Source of the DNA: Streptomyces aquilus
Lineage (GTDB): Bacteria > Actinomycetota > Actinomycetes > Streptomycetales > Streptomycetaceae
Length of the DNA: 64,000 nucleotides
Reading direction: 5' to 3'
NCBI RefSeq assembly: GCF_003955715.1
Contig: NZ_CP034463.1
Coordinates: 8,494,001-8,558,000 of the forward strand
Position 1 is the first letter of the stretch. Each line of letters begins with the position of its first letter. Position numbers and translations under genes: made by a program. Positions 12,129-20,790 of the stretch are shown piece by piece. Below the pieces are notes generated by a model. It was given only the letters and a program-made list of their open reading frames with translations. It did no database searches and was not told the origin of the DNA.

Positions 12129-13079
12129 CTAGTCGCCGCGGCGCTGCACGAGGCGCCAGTTGATGATCGAGAAGAGGACGACGACGAGGAAGATGCCCCA
12201 CGCCACGGCGGCGCCGTACCCGAAGTCGTTGTTGTCGAAGGTCTGCTGGAAGAAGTAGAGGACCATCGTCTGGCCGGAGTGGCCCGGACCGCCCGCGAAC
12301 GTGGAGTCGTTGGACGAGGTCTGGAGCAGCACCTGTGGTTCGGAGAAGCTCTGCAGACCGGTGACCGTCGAGACGACCAGGACGAACAGCAGCGTCGGCC
12401 GCAGCAGCGGCAGCGTGATCCGGAAGAAGGTCTGGATCGGGCCGGCGCCGTCCATGCGGGCGGCCTCGTACAGGTCGCTCGGGATGGTCTGGAGTCCGGC
12501 GAGGAAGATGATCGCGTTGTAGCCGGTCCACTGCCAGGTCATCAGCGCGGCGATGGTGACCTTGATGCCCCACGGGGTGTTCAGCCAGGCCACCTGGTCG
12601 AGTCCGACGCCGTGCAGTACGGCGTTCACGACGCCGTTGTTGGTGGAGAAGATCGATCCGAAGACGATCGCGATGGCGACGACCGAGGTGACGTTCGGCA
12701 GGAAGTACGCGACGCGGTACAGACCCTTGAAGCGGACCGCCGAGTTGAGCATCACGGCGGTGACCATCGCCAGGAAGATCATGGGGAAGGTGGCCAGCGC
12801 CCAGATGATGATCGTGTTGCCGATCGAGTTCCAGAAGTCGCTGTCGCTCAGCAGGTACTGGTACTGCGAGAGCCCGGCCCACTCCATCGAGCCGAGGCCG
12901 TCCCAGCGGTGGAAGGACAGGTAGAGCGAGAAGCCGACCGGGAAGAGGCCGAAGGCGAGGAAGATGAGGTAGAAGGGCGAGATGGCGGCGTAGAGATGCC
13001 AGTACTTGCGGAAGCCGCTTCTGGGCTTGGTCGTCGACGGTTGCGCCACGGCCGGCGGGGTCTGTTCGAGGACGGCCAT
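12129..13079 (-). CDS. sugar ABC transporter permease (MalF type)
   Basis: A 316-residue permease starting MAVLEQTPPAV, with about six membrane segments and the EAA loop DLYEAARMDGAGPIQTFFRI. The ATG at 13079 shares one base with the stop of the binding-protein gene (TGATG), which fixes the start and indicates coupling. It pairs with the MalG-type permease 14 bp downstream to form the membrane channel of a CUT1 importer. A further in-frame ATG 39 bases upstream lies within the preceding gene and is not used in my annotation. Confidence 0.92.
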   Translation of the reverse strand: MAVLEQTPPAVAQPSTTKPRSGFRKYWHLYAAISPFYLIFLAFGLFPVGFSLYLSFHRWDGLGSMEWAGLSQYQYLLSDSDFWNSIGNTIIIWALATFPMIFLAMVTAVMLNSAVRFKGLYRVAYFLPNVTSVVAIAIVFGSIFSTNNGVVNAVLHGVGLDQVAWLNTPWGIKVTIAALMTWQWTGYNAIIFLAGLQTIPSDLYEAARMDGAGPIQTFFRITLPLLRPTLLFVLVVSTVTGLQSFSEPQVLLQTSSNDSTFAGGPGHSGQTMVLYFFQQTFDNNDFGYGAAVAWGIFLVVVLFSIINWRLVQRRGD

Positions 13080-14374
13080 CAGTAGCTCACCCCCAGGTGC
13101 TTCGCGATCCGGCGGCACTTGCTCATGGCGTCACTCCAGGCCTGCTTCGGGTCCTTGCCGAGGACACCGACGTTCTTGATCTCGTCCTTGATGGGCTGCC
13201 CGAGGGCGACGTCGAACGGGCTGTTGTAGGCGACCGCGATCTTCTGCGCGGCCGGCCCGAAGACGTCGGTGGTGACCTGGCCGCCGAAGAACGCGTCCGG
13301 CTCCTGCATCTGCTTGAGGTCGTAGGAGGCGGGCGTGGAGGGGAAGAGGCCCGCGTCGACGTAACCCTGTGCCTGGTTGGGCGCGTTGAGCATCCAGGTG
13401 ATGATCTGGAAGGCCTTCTCGGGTTCCCGGCACGCCTTGGTGATCGACAGGAACGAGCCGCCGTTGTTGGCGGGCCGTACCGGCATGTCGGCGACCCGGT
13501 ACCGGCCCTTGGTCTTCGGCACACCGTTCTTGATGTCGAAGGCCGCCCAGGAGGCCCCCAGTTCGCTCGGCAGCTTGCCGTCCTGCTTGGCCGACAGCTG
13601 GTCCGGGGTGCCGTTCACGAGGTCGGAGACGATGCCGCGGCGCTTGGCCTCCACGGCGAGCGCCCAGGCGTGGCGCACATGCTCCTGGTCGCCGATGAAG
13701 TGGCGGTCCTTGTCGACGTACCGCTTGGAGCCCTGCTGCACGACGTTCTCGAAGACGGAGTTGACGTCGGTGAGGAGCATGGTCCCCGGAAGCCGCTTCT
13801 TCAGCTGCTCACCCGCGGCGAAGAAGTTCTCCCAGGTGTTCAACTCCCGGGAGACGTCCGCCGGTTCGTACGGCAGCCCCGCCTTCTGGAAGATGTCGTA
13901 CTGGTAGTAGTGCGCGACCGGCCCGCAGTCGATCGGGAAGCCGACCATCGTGCCGTCGTCGGCGATGCCCTGGTCCCACTTCCAGGACAGGTACTGGTCC
14001 TTGTACTTCTCCGCGCCCAGCGTCCGCAGATCGATGAACTGGTCCGCGTTGGGGAGGTACGCGGCCATGTCCTCGCCCTTGAGCCCCGCGATGTCGGGGA
14101 TGTGGGCGCGGCCCGTGATGGTGGTGATGAGCTTGGAGCGGTACTGGCCGCCGATCTGGATGGCGTCCAGGCTCACCGAGCTGTCGTAGCGGGCCTTGGC
14201 GTTCTTCACGACGGTGTCGCTCAGGCCGCCGCTCCAGTACCACAGGACCATGTTCCGGCCGGTCGAACCGGTCGGAACGGCACAGCCGGACGCCAGGCCG
14301 CCGAGCGCCGTGGCGGCCGTACCGGCCAGGCCCGCGCGGAGCAGGCCTCTTCGTGAGAGCCGCACAGCTCCCAC
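13079..14374 (-). CDS. extracellular sugar-binding lipoprotein of ABC transporter
   Basis: A protein of about 431 residues with a combined Tat/lipoprotein signal: LSRRGLLRAGLAGTAATALG followed by the lipobox LASGC. It is thus probably Tat-exported and lipid-anchored outside the membrane. The rest matches the family 1 solute-binding fold, with an N-lobe beginning NMVLWYWSGG and a C-lobe containing MLNAPNQAQGYVDAGLFPS. The start is uncertain: GTG at 14374 and GTG at 14365 are both in frame and neither has an ideally spaced ribosome site. It captures the oligosaccharide for the two downstream permeases. The preceding PfkB gene ends 65 bp upstream, so the operon probably begins with that kinase. 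Confidence 0.88.
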   Translation of the reverse strand: MGAVRLSRRGLLRAGLAGTAATALGGLASGCAVPTGSTGRNMVLWYWSGGLSDTVVKNAKARYDSSVSLDAIQIGGQYRSKLITTITGRAHIPDIAGLKGEDMAAYLPNADQFIDLRTLGAEKYKDQYLSWKWDQGIADDGTMVGFPIDCGPVAHYYQYDIFQKAGLPYEPADVSRELNTWENFFAAGEQLKKRLPGTMLLTDVNSVFENVVQQGSKRYVDKDRHFIGDQEHVRHAWALAVEAKRRGIVSDLVNGTPDQLSAKQDGKLPSELGASWAAFDIKNGVPKTKGRYRVADMPVRPANNGGSFLSITKACREPEKAFQIITWMLNAPNQAQGYVDAGLFPSTPASYDLKQMQEPDAFFGGQVTTDVFGPAAQKIAVAYNSPFDVALGQPIKDEIKNVGVLGKDPKQAWSDAMSKCRRIAKHLGVSY

Positions 14375-14439
14375 CGCCTTTCGGATCTTTTCGGGACTTC
14401 GCAGGGAAGGGTCGTGGGGGGGAGTACTGCTTCGGGCCG

Positions 14440-15459
14440 TCAGGTCTGCCGTGCGGGTGGGGTCACGGGGGCGTACGCGACGGGCGGCCCGGGATCGTCC
14501 GGGAGCCGGTCCGCCAGGAAGCCGTACGCCGACTTCAGGTCGGGGTCGGTCAGGGAGCGCCACCAGCGGTCGACGCCGTACCAGCCGGGAGCCGCCAGCG
14601 CGCCACCGGGCCGCTGGACGGAGAGCCCGGCGGCGAGGACGGCGAACCGCAGCCGCTCCTCCAGCGGCCAGCCGCCGAGCGAGGCGGCGACGAAGCTCGC
14701 GCCGAACACGTCGCCGGCGCCGGTCGCGTCCAGGACATCGATGTCGAGGGCCGGGACGTCCGCGTACTCGCCGGTCGTCTGGTCGACCGCGACGGCCCCG
14801 TCACCCCCGCGTGTGACCACGGCCACCGGCACCAGCTCGGAGAGCGTGCCGAGGGCCGCCCGCGCGCTGTCGGTGCGGGTGTAGGCCATCGCCTCGGACT
14901 CGTTGGGGAGGAAGGCGTGGCACAGCTTCAGCTGGTCGAGGAGGTCGGTGGACCACTGCTGGGTGGGGTCCCAGCCGACGTCCGCGTAGATGTGAGTGCC
15001 GTTCGCGGCGGCCCGGGCGATCCACTCGCGGGGCTCGGCCTCGATGTGCACGAGGGCCGTACGCGCCTCGGGCGGGTCGCCCATCAGCGCGTCCTGCGAG
15101 AACGGCGGCTCGGAGCCGTGGGTGACGAGGGCCCGGTCGTGGCCCTGGGCCAGCGAGACGGTGACGGGGGTGGGCCAGCCGTCCGCGGTGCGGGAGAGGG
15201 AGAGGTCGATGTCCTCCTGGTCGCACAGCACGTCCCGGCAGTACTCGCCGTAGAAGTCGTCGCCGAAGACCGTGGCCAGCGAGGTGCGTAGCCCGAACCG
15301 GGAGGCCGCCACCGCGAGGTTCGCGATGCCGCCGGGGCCGCACCCCATGCCGCCGGTCCAGATCTCCTCGCCCGGCGTCGGCGGCTTTCCGAGCCCCGTG
15401 AGGACGAGGTCGTAGAAGAGCAGCCCGGTCAGGAGTACGTCGGGCCTGTCGTCATCCAC
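14440..15459 (-). CDS. PfkB-family carbohydrate kinase
   Basis: A 339-residue ribokinase-like sugar kinase. It shows the N-terminal signature GGMGCGPGGIANLAVAASRF, the lid region and the strong C-terminal signature DATGAGDVFGASF, whose aspartate is the catalytic base. GTG at 15459 is preferred because AGAGG lies six bases upstream; a GTG three codons earlier is also open. It is probably the first gene of the eight-gene leftward operon. It would phosphorylate a monosaccharide or derivative released in the cytoplasm by the glycosidases; which one cannot be told from sequence. A divergent promoter region separates it from the DeoR regulator, the usual arrangement for local control. Confidence 0.88.
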   Translation of the reverse strand: MDDDRPDVLLTGLLFYDLVLTGLGKPPTPGEEIWTGGMGCGPGGIANLAVAASRFGLRTSLATVFGDDFYGEYCRDVLCDQEDIDLSLSRTADGWPTPVTVSLAQGHDRALVTHGSEPPFSQDALMGDPPEARTALVHIEAEPREWIARAAANGTHIYADVGWDPTQQWSTDLLDQLKLCHAFLPNESEAMAYTRTDSARAALGTLSELVPVAVVTRGGDGAVAVDQTTGEYADVPALDIDVLDATGAGDVFGASFVAASLGGWPLEERLRFAVLAAGLSVQRPGGALAAPGWYGVDRWWRSLTDPDLKSAYGFLADRLPDDPGPPVAYAPVTPPARQT

Positions 15460-15470
15460 ACTCGGCACCT

Positions 15471-15531
15471 CTCGTCAAAACTCGTCAATTTCGATGACCG
15501 GAATCGTGCGCCGCTCCGCACGATTGGTCAA
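15471..15531. promoter_or_regulatory. divergent control region of the glycan locus: direct repeats and inverted repeat
   Basis: CTCGTCAA occurs at 15471-15478 and again at 15481-15488, a spacing of one helical turn. The reverse-complement half GACGAG recurs at 15569-15574, next to the DeoR start. Between them is a perfect 9-bp inverted repeat, AATCGTGCG (15502-15510) and CGCACGATT (15517-15525), with a 6-base loop and further TGACC/GGTCA flanks. For the kinase operon a -35 TTGACC (15531-15526 on the minus strand) lies 17 bp from CACGAT (15508-15503). The inverted repeat thus overlaps this promoter and is a good candidate operator for the DeoR protein; that assignment is inference. Confidence 0.5.
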
Positions 15532-15574
15532 TACCCGAGCAGAACTGAGCATGGAAATGATTGAAGATGACGAG

Positions 15575-15580
15575 TACTGT
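15575..15580 (+). promoter_or_regulatory. -10 element of a likely leaderless DeoR promoter
   Basis: TACTGT ends exactly seven bases before the ATG at 15588, with no ribosome site between. This is the geometry of a leaderless transcript starting at the A of ATG. No good -35 is visible, as is common for such promoters. Confidence 0.4.
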
Positions 15581-15587
15581 TCACGGC

Positions 15588-16352
15588 ATGCTGGCGGAAC
15601 GACGACATCAACTCATCCTGCGGGCCCTGCGCTCGGGCGGCCCCGCGGCTGTGACCGACCTCTCCGAGCAGCTCGGTGTGAGCCCCGCCACCATCCGGCG
15701 TGACCTGGTCAAACTGGAGGAGGACGGGCTGCTCACCCGGGTCCACGGCGGTGCCCGCGCCGAGGAGGGCGACCAGCCCTTCGCCGAGGTCGCCGAGGTC
15801 AGGGTGGCCGAGAAGGACGCCATAGCCGCTCATGCGGCGGCCATGGTCAAGGACGGCCAGTCGGTCCTCCTCGACATCGGCACCACCGCCTACCGCCTCG
15901 CCCGCCAGCTGCACGGCCGCCGTCTCACGGTGATCACCAGCAACCTGGTGGTCTACGAGGAGCTCGCCGACGACGAGGGCATCGAGCTGGTCCTGCTCGG
16001 CGGCATGGTCCGCCGCGAGTACCGCTCCCTGGTCGGCTTCCTCACCGAGGACAACCTGCGCCAGCTGCACGCCGACTGGCTCTTCCTCGGCACCAGTGGA
16101 GTGCGCCCCGGTGGGCAGGTGATGGACACGACGGTCGTCGAGGTGCCGGTCAAACGCGCCATGATCAAGGCGAGCGACAAGGTCGTGCTGCTCGCCGACG
16201 CGGCGAAGTTCCCGGGTACGGGGATGGCGAAGGTCTGCGGTCCCGAGGACCTGGACGTGGTGGTGACGAACGCGCCGGTGGACCCGGCGACGCGGGCCTC
16301 CCTGGAGGAGGCGGGCGTCGAGGTCGTACCGGCAGGAAAGGCTCAAGCGTGA
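15588..16352 (+). CDS. DeoR/GlpR-family transcriptional regulator
   Basis: A 254-residue regulator beginning MLAERRHQLILRAL, the usual N-terminus of the family. The helix-turn-helix is VTDLSEQLGVSPATIRRDLV, followed by LEEDGLLTRVHGGA. The C-terminal DeoRC sensor domain contains ILDIGTTA-like LLDIGTTAYRLA and FLGTSGVRPGG. Such proteins usually repress sugar operons and release on binding a phosphorylated sugar intermediate. An ATG at 15567 and a TTG at 15561 are in frame upstream, but the family N-terminus and the -10 spacing favour 15588. The stop overlaps the GTG of the GH4 gene (GTGA), so the regulator is co-transcribed with the rightward glycosidases and diverges from the kinase/importer operon it probably controls. 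Confidence 0.88.
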   Translation: MLAERRHQLILRALRSGGPAAVTDLSEQLGVSPATIRRDLVKLEEDGLLTRVHGGARAEEGDQPFAEVAEVRVAEKDAIAAHAAAMVKDGQSVLLDIGTTAYRLARQLHGRRLTVITSNLVVYEELADDEGIELVLLGGMVRREYRSLVGFLTEDNLRQLHADWLFLGTSGVRPGGQVMDTTVVEVPVKRAMIKASDKVVLLADAAKFPGTGMAKVCGPEDLDVVVTNAPVDPATRASLEEAGVEVVPAGKAQA

Positions 16353-17686
16353 AGCTGACGATTCTGGGCGGCGGCGGGTTCCGGGTGCCGCTCGTGTACG
16401 GGGCGCTGCTGGGCGACCGCGGCGAGGGGCGGGTGACCGAGGTCGTCCTGCACGACCTCGACGCCGGCCGGCTCACCGCGGTGACCCGGGTGCTCGCCGA
16501 GCAGGCCTCCCAGGCGGAGGACGCCCCCGTGGTGACCGCCACGACCGACCTCGACGAGGCCCTGCGCGGCGCCGACTTCGTCTTCTCGGCGATCCGCGTG
16601 GGCGGCCTCGAAGGCCGGGCCAACGACGAGCGGGTGGCCCTGGCGGAGGGCGTCCTCGGCCAGGAGACGGTCGGCGCCGGCGGCATCGCCTACGGCCTGC
16701 GCACGGTCCCGGTCGCCGTCGACATCGCCCGGCGGGTGGCCCGCCTCGCCCCCGACGCCTGGGTCATCAACTTCACCAACCCGGCCGGTCTGGTCACCGA
16801 GGCCATGTCCCGCCACCTCGGCGACCGCGTCATCGGCATCTGCGACTCGCCGGTCGGCCTCGGCCGCCGTATCGCGCGCGTGCTCGGCGCCGACCCGCGC
16901 GAGGCCTGGATCGACTACGTCGGCCTCAACCACCTCGGCTGGGTGCGTGGCCTGCGCGTCGCGGGCCGCGACGAGCTCCCGCGGCTGCTCGCCGACCCGG
17001 AGCTCCTCGGCTCCTTCGAGGAGGGCAAGCTCTTCGGCGTCGACTGGCTCCAGTCCCTCGGCGCGATCCCCAACGAATACCTGCACTACTACTACTTCAA
17101 CCGCGAGGCCGTCCGCGCCTACCAGCAGGCCGAGAAGACCCGCGGCGCCTTCCTCCACGACCAGCAGGCCCGCTTCTACGACGAGGTCGGCGCCCCCGGT
17201 GCGAAGGCCCTGGACGTCTGGGACCACACCCGCGCCGAGCGCGAGGCCACCTACATGTCCGAGAACCGCGAGACCGCCGGCGCCGGCGAGCGCGACGCCG
17301 ACGACCTCTCCGGCGGCTACGAGAAGGTCGCCCTCGCCCTGATGCGGGCCATCGCCCGCGACGAGCGCACCACCCTGATCCTGAACGTCCGCAACCAGAG
17401 CACCCTCTCGGTGCTCGACAACGATGCCGTGATCGAGGTCCCGTGCCTCGTGGACGCCAACGGCGCCCACCCGGTCACCGTCGCCCCGCTGCCCGACCAC
17501 GCCACCGGCCTGGTCTGCGCGGTCAAGGCGGTCGAGCGCGAGGTGCTCGCCGCGGCCGGGTCCGGCTCCCGCGAGACCGCGGTGAAGGCCTTCGCGCTGC
17601 ATCCGCTCGTGGACTCCGTGAACGTCGCCCGTCGGCTGGTGGAGGGCTATCGCGAGGTCCATCCGGGCCTGGCGTACCTTAGGTGA
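16349..17686 (+). CDS. GH4-family glycosidase (NAD-dependent, 6-phospho-beta-glucosidase-like)
   Basis: A 445-residue protein of glycoside hydrolase family 4. The N-terminal Rossmann motif is LTILGGGGFRVPLVYG. The NAD/metal-site motifs VINFTNPAGLVTEAM and GICDSPVGLG follow, then GLNHLGWVRG. GH4 enzymes use NAD and a divalent metal to oxidise C3 transiently, and act on phosphorylated or unphosphorylated alpha- or beta-glycosides, so anomeric specificity cannot be read from the fold. The metal-ligand cysteine of the family is seen in GICDSP. Co-transcription with a PfkB kinase locus leaves both free and phospho-sugar substrates possible. The start GTG overlaps the DeoR stop. Confidence 0.88.
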   Translation: MKLTILGGGGFRVPLVYGALLGDRGEGRVTEVVLHDLDAGRLTAVTRVLAEQASQAEDAPVVTATTDLDEALRGADFVFSAIRVGGLEGRANDERVALAEGVLGQETVGAGGIAYGLRTVPVAVDIARRVARLAPDAWVINFTNPAGLVTEAMSRHLGDRVIGICDSPVGLGRRIARVLGADPREAWIDYVGLNHLGWVRGLRVAGRDELPRLLADPELLGSFEEGKLFGVDWLQSLGAIPNEYLHYYYFNREAVRAYQQAEKTRGAFLHDQQARFYDEVGAPGAKALDVWDHTRAEREATYMSENRETAGAGERDADDLSGGYEKVALALMRAIARDERTTLILNVRNQSTLSVLDNDAVIEVPCLVDANGAHPVTVAPLPDHATGLVCAVKAVEREVLAAAGSGSRETAVKAFALHPLVDSVNVARRLVEGYREVHPGLAYLR

Positions 17687-17694
17687 CCACCTGC

Positions 17695-17710
17695 TGGTAA
17701 GCGCTTTCCA
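17695..17710. promoter_or_regulatory. 16-bp LacI-type palindrome upstream of the alpha-mannosidase
   Basis: TGGTAAGCGCTTTCCA is a near-perfect palindrome (one mismatched pair) of the LacI-family operator type with a central GCGC. It resembles the CebR box TGGGAGCGCTCCCA known in Streptomyces. It sits in the 59-bp gap between the GH4 and GH38 genes, 36 bp before the mannosidase start, so GH38/GH29 may have separate control. The cognate regulator is not identifiable here: the LacI gene at 36316 has different sites. Confidence 0.55.
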
Positions 17711-17745
17711 AACTCTTTCAGACCGCTCCCTCCTGGAGACTCCCC

Positions 17746-20700
17746 ATGCACGACGAACGCCGACGGATCGAGGAGCGCGTAGAGCGCCTCCACACCCAGC
17801 GCATCAAGCCCGCGATCTACGCGGCCACCGTCCCCTTCGAGGTCGAGGCGTGGCAGGCGCCCGGGGAGCCGGTCTCCTTCGAGGAGGCCGCCGCCGCCCG
17901 CTACGAGCCCTTCGCCATGAACACCCCGTGGGGCCCGCCCTGGGGCACCACCTGGTTCCGGATGCGCGGCGAGGTGCCCGCCGCGTTCGCCGGGCGGCGC
18001 GTCGAGGCGGTCATCGACCTCGGCTTCGTCGGCGACTGGCCCGGCAACCAGGCCGAGGCCCTGGTTCACCTGCCCGACGGGCGCCCCCTGAAGGCGGTCA
18101 ACCCGCTCAACCAGTACGTCCCGATCGCCAACCCGGCCACCGGCGGCGAGCAGATCGACTACCTGGTCGAGGCCGCCTCCAACCCCGACATCCTGGCGAA
18201 CAACTTCTCCGAGCCCACCCTGCTGGGCGATGTCCTGACGGCGGGCGACAAGCCGCTGTACACCTTCCAGCGCGCCGACATCGCCGTCCTCGACGAGGAG
18301 GTCTGGCACCTCGACCTCGACATCCAGGTCCTGCTCGGCGTCATGACCCACCTCGGCGACCACGAGCCCCGCCGCCACGAGATCATGCACGCCCTCGACC
18401 GGGCCATGGACGCCCTGGACCTCGACGACATCTCCGGCAGCGCACCGGCCGTGCGCGAGATCCTCGCCCCGGTCCTGGCCAAGCCCGCCCACGCCAGCGC
18501 CCACGTCGTCTCCGGCGTCGGCCACGCCCACATCGACTCCGCCTGGCTGTGGCCCATCCGCGAGACCAAGCGCAAGACGTCCCGCACCTTCTCCAACGTC
18601 ACCTCGCTCGCCGACGAGTACGACGACTTCATCTTCGCCTGCTCCCAGGCCCAGCAGTACGAGTGGGTCCGCGACAACTACCCGCACGTCTGGGCCCGCA
18701 TCCAGGAGTCCGTGAAGAAGGGCCAGTGGGCGCCGGTCGGCGGCATGTGGGTCGAGTCCGACGGCAACCTGCCCGGCGGCGAGGCCATCGCCCGCCAGCT
18801 CATCCACGGCAAGCGGTTCTTCATCGAGCACTTCGGCGTCGAGACCAAGGGCGTCTGGCTGCCGGACTCCTTCGGCTACAACGCCGCCTACCCGCAGCTC
18901 GCCAAGCTCGCCGGCAACGAGTGGTTCCTGACCCAGAAGATCTCCTGGAACCAGACCAACAAGTTCCCCCACCACACCTTCTGGTGGGAGGGCATCGACG
19001 GCACCCGCATCTTCACCCACTTCCCGCCCGTCGACACCTACAACGCCCGCTTCTCCGGCGAGGAGATGGACCGCGCGGTCCGCAACTACGCCGAGAAGGG
19101 CGCCGGTACGCGCTCGCTGGCCCCCTTCGGCTGGGGCGACGGCGGTGGCGGCCCCACCCGCGAGATCATGGAACGCGCGCGCCGGCTCGCCGACCTGGAG
19201 GGCTCGCCCAAGGTCGTCGTCGAGCACCCCGACGAGTTCTTCGCCAAGGCCCGCGCCGAGTACGAGGACGCCCCCGTCTGGCACGGCGAGCTCTACCTCG
19301 AACTCCACCGCGCCACCTACACCTCCCAGGCCCGCACCAAGCAGGGCAACCGCCGCAGCGAACACAAGCTGCGCGAGGCCGAGTTGTGGGCGACGACGGC
19401 CGCGTTGCACGCACCGGACTACGCCTACCCCTACGACAAGCTCGACCGGCTGTGGAAGACGGTCCTGCTCCACCAGTTCCACGACATCCTGCCGGGCTCC
19501 TCGATCGCCTGGGTGCACCGCGAGGCGGAGGCCGAATACGCCCGCGTCGCCGACGAGTTGGAGGCGCTGACGGCGGAGGCGGTCGCGGCCCTGGGCGGCG
19601 GCACCGCGCAGGTCTTCAACACCAGCCCGTACGACCGCGCCGAGGTGATCCGCACGGCCGAGGGCTCCCTGGCGTACGTGTCGGTGCCCGCGAACGGCAG
19701 CGCCGCCGTGACCCCGTCCGAGCCCGCGCAGCCGGTGACGGTCGAGGGCCGGGTCCTCGACAACGGCCTGGTGCGGGTGGAGATCGCGGAGGACGGCACG
19801 CTGTCGTCCGTCTACGACCTCCGGGCGCAGCGCGAGGTCCTCGCCGAGGCCGGCAACCTCCTCCGCCTGCACACCGACCTCCCGAACTACTGGGACGCCT
19901 GGGACATCGACAAGCACTACCGCAACCGCTACACGGACCTGCTGGAGGGAGCGTCGGTCGAGGTCGTCGAGGAGGACCCGCTGCGCGCCGCCGTCCGCGT
20001 CACGCGCGACTTCGGCAAGGGCTCGAAGCTCGTCCAGACCATCACCCTGCGCGCCGGCAGCCCCCGCATCGACTTCGAGACCGAGATCGACTGGCACGAG
20101 GCCGAGAAGATCCTCAAGGCGGGCTTCCCGGTGGACGTGCGCGCCGCGCACTCCTCCGCCGAGATCCAGTTCGGCCACATCCAGCGCCCCACCCACACCA
20201 ACACCAGCTGGGAGGCGGCCCGCTTCGAGGTCTCCGGCCACCGCTGGGTGCACATCGGCGAACCCGGCTACGGCGTCGCCGTCCTCAACGACTCGACGTA
20301 CGGCCACGACGTCACCCGCACGGTCCGCGAGGACGGCGGTACGACGACCAAGGTCAGCCTCAGCCTGGTCCGTGCCCCGCGCATCCCGGACCCCGAGGCC
20401 GACCAGGGCAAGCACCGCTTCACCTACGCGCTGCTGCCCGGCGCGAGCATCGAGGACGCGGTCGCCGAGGGCTACGCCCTCAACCTTCCGCTCCGGGTGG
20501 CCGACGCCGCGGGCGCGCCCGAGCCGGTCGTCTCGGTCGACGGCGACGGCATCACCGTGGAGGCGGTCAAGCTCGCCGACGACGGCTCGGGTGACGTGGT
20601 GGTGCGGCTGTACGAGTCGCGCGGCGGCCGCGCGCAGGGGCTGCTGCGGACCGGCTTCCCGCTCACGGGCGCCGAGGTGACCGACCTGCTGGAGCGCCCG

Positions 20701-20787
20701 CTGGAGACCGCGAACGTCACGGACGGCGCTGTCTCTGTCGCGCTGCGGCCCTTCCAGATCCTGACGCTCCGGCTGCGGAGGGGGTGA
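17746..20787 (+). CDS. alpha-mannosidase, GH38
   Basis: A 1013-residue cytoplasmic GH38 enzyme. After an N-terminal beta domain, the catalytic domain shows the zinc-binding VGHAHIDSAWLWPIRETK and the nucleophile aspartate D374 in WLPDSFGYN, then FLTQKISWNQTNKFPH. The typical middle helical bundle (LLHQFHDILPGSSI) and C-terminal beta domains follow. Length and order fit the class II bacterial mannosidases. No signal peptide, so it acts on imported mannosyl oligosaccharides. The ATG has CTGGAGA upstream with good spacing. It is followed after 3 bp by the fucosidase. Together with GH29 and GH2 this points to a branched glycan carrying mannose, fucose and galactose. Confidence 0.95.
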   Translation: MHDERRRIEERVERLHTQRIKPAIYAATVPFEVEAWQAPGEPVSFEEAAAARYEPFAMNTPWGPPWGTTWFRMRGEVPAAFAGRRVEAVIDLGFVGDWPGNQAEALVHLPDGRPLKAVNPLNQYVPIANPATGGEQIDYLVEAASNPDILANNFSEPTLLGDVLTAGDKPLYTFQRADIAVLDEEVWHLDLDIQVLLGVMTHLGDHEPRRHEIMHALDRAMDALDLDDISGSAPAVREILAPVLAKPAHASAHVVSGVGHAHIDSAWLWPIRETKRKTSRTFSNVTSLADEYDDFIFACSQAQQYEWVRDNYPHVWARIQESVKKGQWAPVGGMWVESDGNLPGGEAIARQLIHGKRFFIEHFGVETKGVWLPDSFGYNAAYPQLAKLAGNEWFLTQKISWNQTNKFPHHTFWWEGIDGTRIFTHFPPVDTYNARFSGEEMDRAVRNYAEKGAGTRSLAPFGWGDGGGGPTREIMERARRLADLEGSPKVVVEHPDEFFAKARAEYEDAPVWHGELYLELHRATYTSQARTKQGNRRSEHKLREAELWATTAALHAPDYAYPYDKLDRLWKTVLLHQFHDILPGSSIAWVHREAEAEYARVADELEALTAEAVAALGGGTAQVFNTSPYDRAEVIRTAEGSLAYVSVPANGSAAVTPSEPAQPVTVEGRVLDNGLVRVEIAEDGTLSSVYDLRAQREVLAEAGNLLRLHTDLPNYWDAWDIDKHYRNRYTDLLEGASVEVVEEDPLRAAVRVTRDFGKGSKLVQTITLRAGSPRIDFETEIDWHEAEKILKAGFPVDVRAAHSSAEIQFGHIQRPTHTNTSWEAARFEVSGHRWVHIGEPGYGVAVLNDSTYGHDVTRTVREDGGTTTKVSLSLVRAPRIPDPEADQGKHRFTYALLPGASIEDAVAEGYALNLPLRVADAAGAPEPVVSVDGDGITVEAVKLADDGSGDVVVRLYESRGGRAQGLLRTGFPLTGAEVTDLLERPLETANVTDGAVSVALRPFQILTLRLRRG

Positions 20788-20790
20788 ACC

